Below, piece after piece: positions 6,824-9,686 of a stretch of 9,686 bases of DNA. Location: contig JAFVVB010000014.1 of NCBI GenBank assembly GCA_017502425.1, forward strand, positions 1 to 9,686, read 5' to 3'. The notes beneath the pieces are model-generated. The model made no database searches, was not told the origin of the DNA, and saw only the letters and a program-made list of their open reading frames with translations. Positions within the stretch are counted from its first letter, which is position 1. The number at the start of each line of letters is the position of its first letter. The DNA comes from Ruminococcus sp. (GTDB lineage Bacteria; Bacillota; Clostridia; Oscillospirales; Acutalibacteraceae). The position numbers and the translations under genes are program-made.

Positions 6824-6853
6824 ATAATACCAAAGCCACAGCTTTTTTGTCAA
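6824..6853 (-). promoter_or_regulatory. Promoter of the winged-helix regulator gene
   Basis: On the - strand, a consensus TTGACA (6853-6848), an 18-base spacer and TATTAT (6829-6824) form a strong sigma-A-like promoter. Predicted start near 6817 gives a leader of about 18 bases ending in the GAGGTGA ribosome binding site. Confidence 0.7.
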
Positions 6854-6891
6854 TACAGCAAGGCTACTTTCATAAGTATTATACATCCTAT

Positions 6892-6920
6892 TAGACATTT
6901 TTTGTTTTATGTGGTATAAT
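6892..6920 (+). promoter_or_regulatory. Promoter of the acidic single-pass membrane protein gene
   Basis: TAGACA (6892-6897), a 17-base spacer and a consensus TATAAT (6915-6920) form a good sigma-A-like promoter; predicted start near 6927. It is back to back with the regulator promoter, with about 40 bases between the two -35 elements. Confidence 0.7.
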
Positions 6921-6927
6921 ACCTGTG

Positions 6928-6940
6928 TATAACAGTTATA
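6928..6940. promoter_or_regulatory. 13-bp palindrome TATAACAGTTATA at the predicted transcription start
   Basis: TATAAC and GTTATA form a perfect inverted repeat around a single A, starting at the predicted +1 of the acidic membrane protein gene. It could be an operator for the neighbouring regulator, but A+T-rich palindromes of this size also occur by chance. Confidence 0.3.
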
Positions 6941-6959
6941 TTTTGAATGGAGGTATATT

Positions 6960-7646
6960 ATGTCCGATAAATATAAAGACTACGATTTAGACAATTTTGA
7001 TGACACTAAAGTCTACGGTAAACACTTTAATGACGACGATTCATCAAATTACGACCAGACACGAGTGTACGATGAAGACGATTTTAAATCAAGACGTCCT
7101 TCATCTGACGATGTAAATAACGCAGAAGTTGCCGATTACGGTGACGATTTTGACTCAGCTACTGAAGAATTTGACGACGATGTTGTAAGCTCACCGTACG
7201 ACCCTGATTATTCACCGGTTGTCGATGATTACACCTACCGCGAAGAAGACGAAAAACCTCAGCGTAATAAAAACGCTAAAAAAAGCAATGTCGCTTTGGT
7301 TGTAATTCTCATCACTCTGGCAGCAGCTATTTTTGTATTCGCACTTATTATGTTCATGGGTTCAGATAAAAAAGACGATAAACCTAAAGAAAAGGCTACT
7401 ATATCTACTAAGAGCAGTACCGAAAAGGAAGAAGAAGCCGAAGAGGAAACTCAGTGGAGCGAAGAGGAGACTCAGGCACCACAGACTGATGCACCGACTG
7501 ACCCTCCTACTTTGGCACCTACTGACCCTCCTACTCAGGCACCTACCGACCCTCCTGTCGTAGACGAGGAACCAGAGGTTGAGGTACCAGTAGAAGAAGA
7601 GTCTTTTGAGGACGTAATGCCTGAAGACCCAGGTGCTACTATGTGA
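6960..7646 (+). CDS. Acidic single-pass membrane protein with extracellular Thr/Pro repeats
   Basis: A 228-residue protein of unknown function, with the order acidic domain, helix, low-complexity outer tail. Residues 1-100 are extremely rich in Asp, Glu and Tyr and contain two related motifs, DDTKVY (14-19) and DQTRVY (32-37). A basic stretch (QRNKNAKKSN) precedes one membrane helix at about 111-133, implying an inside N-terminus. The outer part is Lys/Glu-rich, then Gln/Thr-rich, then carries three APTDPP units (178-199) and an acidic end. There is no signal peptide cleavage site or sortase motif. The Thr in TxVY could be a Ser/Thr kinase site read by FHA domains; this is speculative. The ATG follows GGAGG (6949-6953) at 6 bases; a strong terminator follows. 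It is divergent from the winged-helix regulator. Confidence 0.85.
   Translation: MSDKYKDYDLDNFDDTKVYGKHFNDDDSSNYDQTRVYDEDDFKSRRPSSDDVNNAEVADYGDDFDSATEEFDDDVVSSPYDPDYSPVVDDYTYREEDEKPQRNKNAKKSNVALVVILITLAAAIFVFALIMFMGSDKKDDKPKEKATISTKSSTEKEEEAEEETQWSEEETQAPQTDAPTDPPTLAPTDPPTQAPTDPPVVDEEPEVEVPVEEESFEDVMPEDPGATM
7491..7556 (+). repeat. 24-bp in-frame tandem repeat encoding APTDPPT(L/Q)
   Basis: Units begin at 7491, 7515 and 7539, the last being cut after 18 bases. Each starts GCACC and contains GACCCTCCT. The preceding 7476-7490 looks like a decayed copy (APQTD). Copies differ at a few third positions and could gain or lose units by slippage, altering the length of the outer linker. Confidence 0.85.
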
Positions 7647-7651
7647 TTTTT

Positions 7652-7680
7652 AAGGCCCGCGTTTTGTGCGGGCCTTTTCT
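7652..7680 (+). terminator. Intrinsic terminator after the acidic membrane protein gene
   Basis: A 9-bp G+C-rich stem (7652-7660 with 7668-7676) with loop GTTTTGT is followed by TTCTTTTG. It begins 6 bases after the stop codon. Confidence 0.92.
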
Positions 7681-7704
7681 TTTGAAAATTTACATTATTA
7701 GGGG

Positions 7705-7733
7705 TAGAAAACTTAGAAAAAGTGTAATATAAT
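7705..7733 (+). promoter_or_regulatory. Candidate promoter of the lipoprotein-YjdF-Spx unit
   Basis: A consensus TATAAT (7728-7733) lies 17 bases after a weak -35 (TAGAAA, 7705-7710). Predicted start near 7740 gives a leader of about 50 bases with GAGGAG at 7777-7782. No other promoter is evident before the next two genes. Confidence 0.55.
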
Positions 7734-7790
7734 GTTTAGTACTACGATTGATTTAGGTAATAATCAGATAATCAAAGAGGAGAAATAACT

Positions 7791-8348
7791 ATGAAAAAAC
7801 TCTTATCATTAGTTTTAGTAGTGCTTTTCTGTTTTAGTTTTGCCGCGTGTAAGTCAAAAGATGACTCTACCGCTACCACTAAAGCTCAAAAAAGCTGCAC
7901 CGAACAGACTATCAAACAGCTGATGGAGAAGAATCTCGACTGCTACTATCTTTTTTACGTAACGCCGCTTTCTCACACCACCCAGCAAAACTCTGACGGC
8001 TACTACGGAAACGATAAATCCTATTTATCTACATACGAGGAACTTGAAAACCTCGTTTACGGTACATACACCGACTCAACCGCTAAAAAACTTTTATCCC
8101 ATCCGAAAAGCTCCACCCCGCTTTACAAAAACTCAAACGGAGAAATTTTCATTAACCCTGACGTTATCAAACCAGTTGAATACAATATTTTATGGGACGA
8201 AAACTACTTAGTTACTATTGATGAAAATACTAAGAGCAAGTGTACCTTCACTTTAAAAACCGTAGACCTTGATAATAAAGAGTACTCAACCGATGGTACT
8301 GCCGTGTACGAAAACGGTAATTGGGTATTCTCTGAAATTGTATATTGA
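7791..8348 (+). CDS. Small secreted lipoprotein of unknown function
   Basis: A 185-residue protein with a lipoprotein signal: MKK, a hydrophobic core, then the lipobox-like FAAC with the lipidated Cys at 20, followed by a polar KSKDDSTATT linker. The mature part (about 40-185) is a mixed alpha/beta domain: a helical segment near 38-50, another at 82-103 (TYEELENLVYGTYTDSTAKK), then strands ending in YENGNWVFSEIVY. The layout loosely recalls small secreted inhibitor-type folds such as IseA of Bacillus, but I see no diagnostic motif and do not assign it. The ATG follows GAGGAG at 8 bases. It is the first gene of a three-gene unit: the next start codon is 20 bases after its stop. Export as a lipoprotein is well supported; the role is unknown. 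Confidence 0.85.
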   Translation: MKKLLSLVLVVLFCFSFAACKSKDDSTATTKAQKSCTEQTIKQLMEKNLDCYYLFYVTPLSHTTQQNSDGYYGNDKSYLSTYEELENLVYGTYTDSTAKKLLSHPKSSTPLYKNSNGEIFINPDVIKPVEYNILWDENYLVTIDENTKSKCTFTLKTVDLDNKEYSTDGTAVYENGNWVFSEIVY

Positions 8349-8368
8349 TAAACTTTACGGAGAATATT

Positions 8369-9172
8369 ATGAAAGCTAAACTAAAACAACACTTCAAGAG
8401 AAAAAGCATAGTAAACATCATACTGAGCATTATAGTAGCAGTAGTTATGGTAGCGAGATTTTTGCGCGCTGACTACTACTCAGTATTTTTATGCATGCTC
8501 ACTTTGTTGCTTTTTAATATTCCGGTTTTCGTTGACAAAAAACTTCACGTTGAACTCCCTGCTGAACTGGAAGCTATCATCCTGCTATTCATATTCTCAG
8601 CTGAAATCTTAGGCGAAATCGGCAGTTTTTACACCCACATTCCATGGTGGGACACTATGCTGCACACCATAAACGGATTTTTGATGGCGGCTATCGGATT
8701 TGCACTCATTGATATATTAAACAACTCTCCGAAATTCCACATCACTATGTCCCCGATTTTCGTAGCATTTGTTGCGTTCTGCTTTTCTATGACCGTCGGT
8801 GTAGTGTGGGAATTTTTTGAGTTCTTCATGGACTATTTCACACTCACAGATATGCAGAAAGACCGTATGGTTGCTGACATTTCCTCTGTACTTATCAATC
8901 CTTCAGGACTAAACGACGAGATTGTCATCAAAGGAATTGAATCCACCACCGTCACTTTAAAAGACGGTTCAACCCATCTGATTGAGGGTGGTTATCTCGA
9001 TATCGGTATCATCGACACCATGAAGGATTTATTCGTTAACCTCATCGGTGCGGTTGTGTTCTCAACCATCGGTTACTTCTACATCATCGGCAGAAACAAG
9101 GGTGTTTTCGCTAAGAAATTCATACCTCAGTTCAAATCCGATGACAGCAATGAAAAAGAAATCAAAGAATAA
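8369..9172 (+). CDS. YjdF/DUF2238-like integral membrane protein
   Basis: A 267-residue membrane protein resembling the YjdF (DUF2238) family, whose role is unknown. Hydrophobic segments lie at about 14-30, 36-52, 66-85, 97-117, 128-148 and 222-241. Polar residues that recur in this family sit next to or inside helices: WWDTMLH (93-99), WEFFEFFMD (147-155) and DTMKDL (216-221). Between 155 and 215 is a soluble loop with GLNDEIVIKG and TLKDGSTHLIEGG. I chose the ATG at 8369 because GGAG (8359-8362) precedes it at 6 bases. An in-frame TTG at 8345 would add eight residues and overlap the lipoprotein stop, but lacks a good binding site. The close spacing on both sides indicates co-transcription with the lipoprotein and Spx-like genes. 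Family call moderate. Confidence 0.8.
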   Translation: MKAKLKQHFKRKSIVNIILSIIVAVVMVARFLRADYYSVFLCMLTLLLFNIPVFVDKKLHVELPAELEAIILLFIFSAEILGEIGSFYTHIPWWDTMLHTINGFLMAAIGFALIDILNNSPKFHITMSPIFVAFVAFCFSMTVGVVWEFFEFFMDYFTLTDMQKDRMVADISSVLINPSGLNDEIVIKGIESTTVTLKDGSTHLIEGGYLDIGIIDTMKDLFVNLIGAVVFSTIGYFYIIGRNKGVFAKKFIPQFKSDDSNEKEIKE

Positions 9173-9192
9173 CTTTAATTACGAGGTAAATT

Positions 9193-9546
9193 ATGTTGAC
9201 CTTTCTATGTTACCCGAAATGCTCCACATGTAAAAAAGCTAAAAAATGGCTCGATGACAACGCAATCGAGTATACATTAAGAGATATAAAAGAGGATAAC
9301 CCTAATATTTCTGAGCTTAAACTCTGGTATGAAAAATCTGACACCAATCTCAAACGCTTTTTCAACACCAGTGGACTTATTTACAGAGATCTAAATTTAA
9401 AAGATAAGCTACCGACCATGACTGAAAGCGAGCAGTTAAAGCTCCTGAGCACCGACGGTATACTCGTCAAACGTCCGCTGTTAGTCGGTGATGACTTCGT
9501 CCTCATAGGCTTTAAAGAAGCATTATGGGAAGAAAAACTCAAATAA
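9193..9546 (+). CDS. Spx/ArsC-family thioredoxin-fold protein
   Basis: A 117-residue cytoplasmic protein of the Spx/MgsR/ArsC-like family, the usual length for it. Residues 10-13 are CSTC, the CxxC redox pair at the N-terminal end of the first helix. FFNTSGLIYRDLNLKDK (56-72) matches the family's conserved NTSG..Y..LNLKDK stretch, and DGILVKRPLLV (88-98) contains the conserved Arg94-Pro95. Members are either redox-responsive RNA-polymerase-binding regulators (Spx, MgsR) or ArsC-type reductases such as YffB; the sequence alone does not decide. The ATG follows GAGG (9183-9186) at 6 bases, 20 bases after the YjdF-like stop, so it closes the three-gene unit. A terminator begins within a few bases of its stop. 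Family call firm, function open. Confidence 0.92.
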   Translation: MLTFLCYPKCSTCKKAKKWLDDNAIEYTLRDIKEDNPNISELKLWYEKSDTNLKRFFNTSGLIYRDLNLKDKLPTMTESEQLKLLSTDGILVKRPLLVGDDFVLIGFKEALWEEKLK

Positions 9547-9548
9547 AT

Positions 9549-9584
9549 AAATATCCCCCCGTAAAACGGGGGGTATTTCATTTT
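9549..9584 (+). terminator. Intrinsic terminator after the Spx-like gene
   Basis: An 8-bp stem of six C plus GT (9555-9562) pairs with AC plus six G (9566-9573) around an AAA loop. It can be extended by about five A-T pairs (9549-9553 with 9574-9578) past one bulged T. The downstream T tract is broken (TATTTCATTTT), so termination may be incomplete and could let transcription enter the structured region that follows. Confidence 0.8.
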
Positions 9585-9686
9585 CGGGTATAACCCTAAT
9601 GCTACTGGCGGTGCACAAGTGCACTTTTTGTTGGCCTGCCAGCCGTGCATTAGTTACTTACTACCCATAAATGGGTCCCGTGGGTC
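9585..9686 (+). ncRNA. Candidate structured non-coding RNA, truncated by the window edge
   Basis: No convincing gene is present, but the sequence folds into nested helices. GGGTA (9586-9590) pairs with TACCC (9662-9666). Seven pairs form between CTAATGC (9596-9602) and GCATTAG (9647-9653). CTGGC (9605-9609) pairs with GCCAG (9638-9642). Inside them GTGCA-CAAG-TGCAC (9611-9624) is a tetraloop hairpin. A competing hairpin ACCCA-TAAA-TGGGT (9663-9676) uses the same bases as the outer helix, and TGGGTC occurs twice (9672-9677, 9681-9686). Such order is more than a terminator and suggests a large structured RNA whose 3' part is outside the window. It reminds me of the raiA motif of Bacillota, but that is recollection, not a match. 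Strand is assumed to be +, since paired arms read on either strand. No clear promoter of its own is visible. Confidence 0.5.

Noticed and set aside
7491..7556. A CRISPR-like or minisatellite array
   Set aside because: Three in-frame 24-bp units without spacers encode a Thr/Pro linker, so it is a coding tandem repeat.
8345..8371. TTG at 8345 as the start of the YjdF-like gene
   Set aside because: It would overlap the lipoprotein stop and has no good ribosome binding site, while the ATG at 8369 has GGAG at 6 bases.
9611..9629. A simple intrinsic terminator (GTGCA-CAAG-TGCAC followed by five T)
   Set aside because: The short hairpin sits inside three further nested helices, so it is better read as the inner part of a larger fold, though a terminator role is not excluded.
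9381..9650. A - strand 89-codon open frame running from the edge region into the Spx-like gene
   Set aside because: It is antisense to the conserved Spx/ArsC gene and crosses a terminator.
9596..9653. A tRNA gene at the right edge
   Set aside because: The 7-bp helix resembles an acceptor arm in length, but there is no cloverleaf, TTCGA arm or anticodon loop.

Overview
The window looks like chromosomal DNA from a low-to-moderate GC gut Bacillota, most likely a Ruminococcus/Oscillospiraceae-type bacterium. This is an inference. It rests on strong GGAGG-type ribosome binding sites, sigma-A-like promoters, many intrinsic terminators, a secreted LRR_5 protein ending in a type I dockerin-like module, and a Thr-Asp-Pro-Pro-rich surface linker. 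There are eight complete protein genes and one 5'-truncated gene. I see no transposase, integrase, tRNA, rRNA or CRISPR array.

Layout, left to right. (1) The C-terminal 219 residues of a calcineurin-like metallophosphoesterase (+) and a terminator shared with the next, convergent gene. (2) A sodium:alanine/glycine symporter (-) whose 5' leader carries a glycine riboswitch, apparently tandem, followed by an attenuator hairpin. The 492-base gap between this gene and the next holds that leader, its promoter, a stretch at 2641-2746 in which I see nothing, and a divergent promoter. (3) A six-helix membrane protein of unknown function (+). (4) A secreted 21-repeat leucine-rich-repeat protein with a C-terminal dockerin (-), lying exactly between two identical 52-bp copies of a terminator. 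(5) A GTG-start regulator with a C-terminal winged helix (-). (6) Divergent from it, an acidic single-pass membrane protein with Thr/Pro repeats outside the cell (+). (7) A three-gene (+) unit: lipoprotein, YjdF/DUF2238-like membrane protein, and Spx/ArsC-like thioredoxin-fold protein, ended by a G+C-rich terminator. (8) At the right edge, about 100 bases of non-coding DNA that fold into nested helices and probably begin a structured RNA running off the window.

Functional reading. The best-supported regulatory circuit is glycine sensing by the riboswitch controlling the amino-acid symporter. The most unusual structural observation is the LRR-dockerin gene inside a direct duplication of a terminator, as if it were a cassette inserted between two convergent genes. 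The most promising candidate for an incompletely described element is the structured RNA at 9585-9686. It recalls large conserved Bacillota RNAs such as the raiA motif, but this cannot be settled from the truncated sequence.
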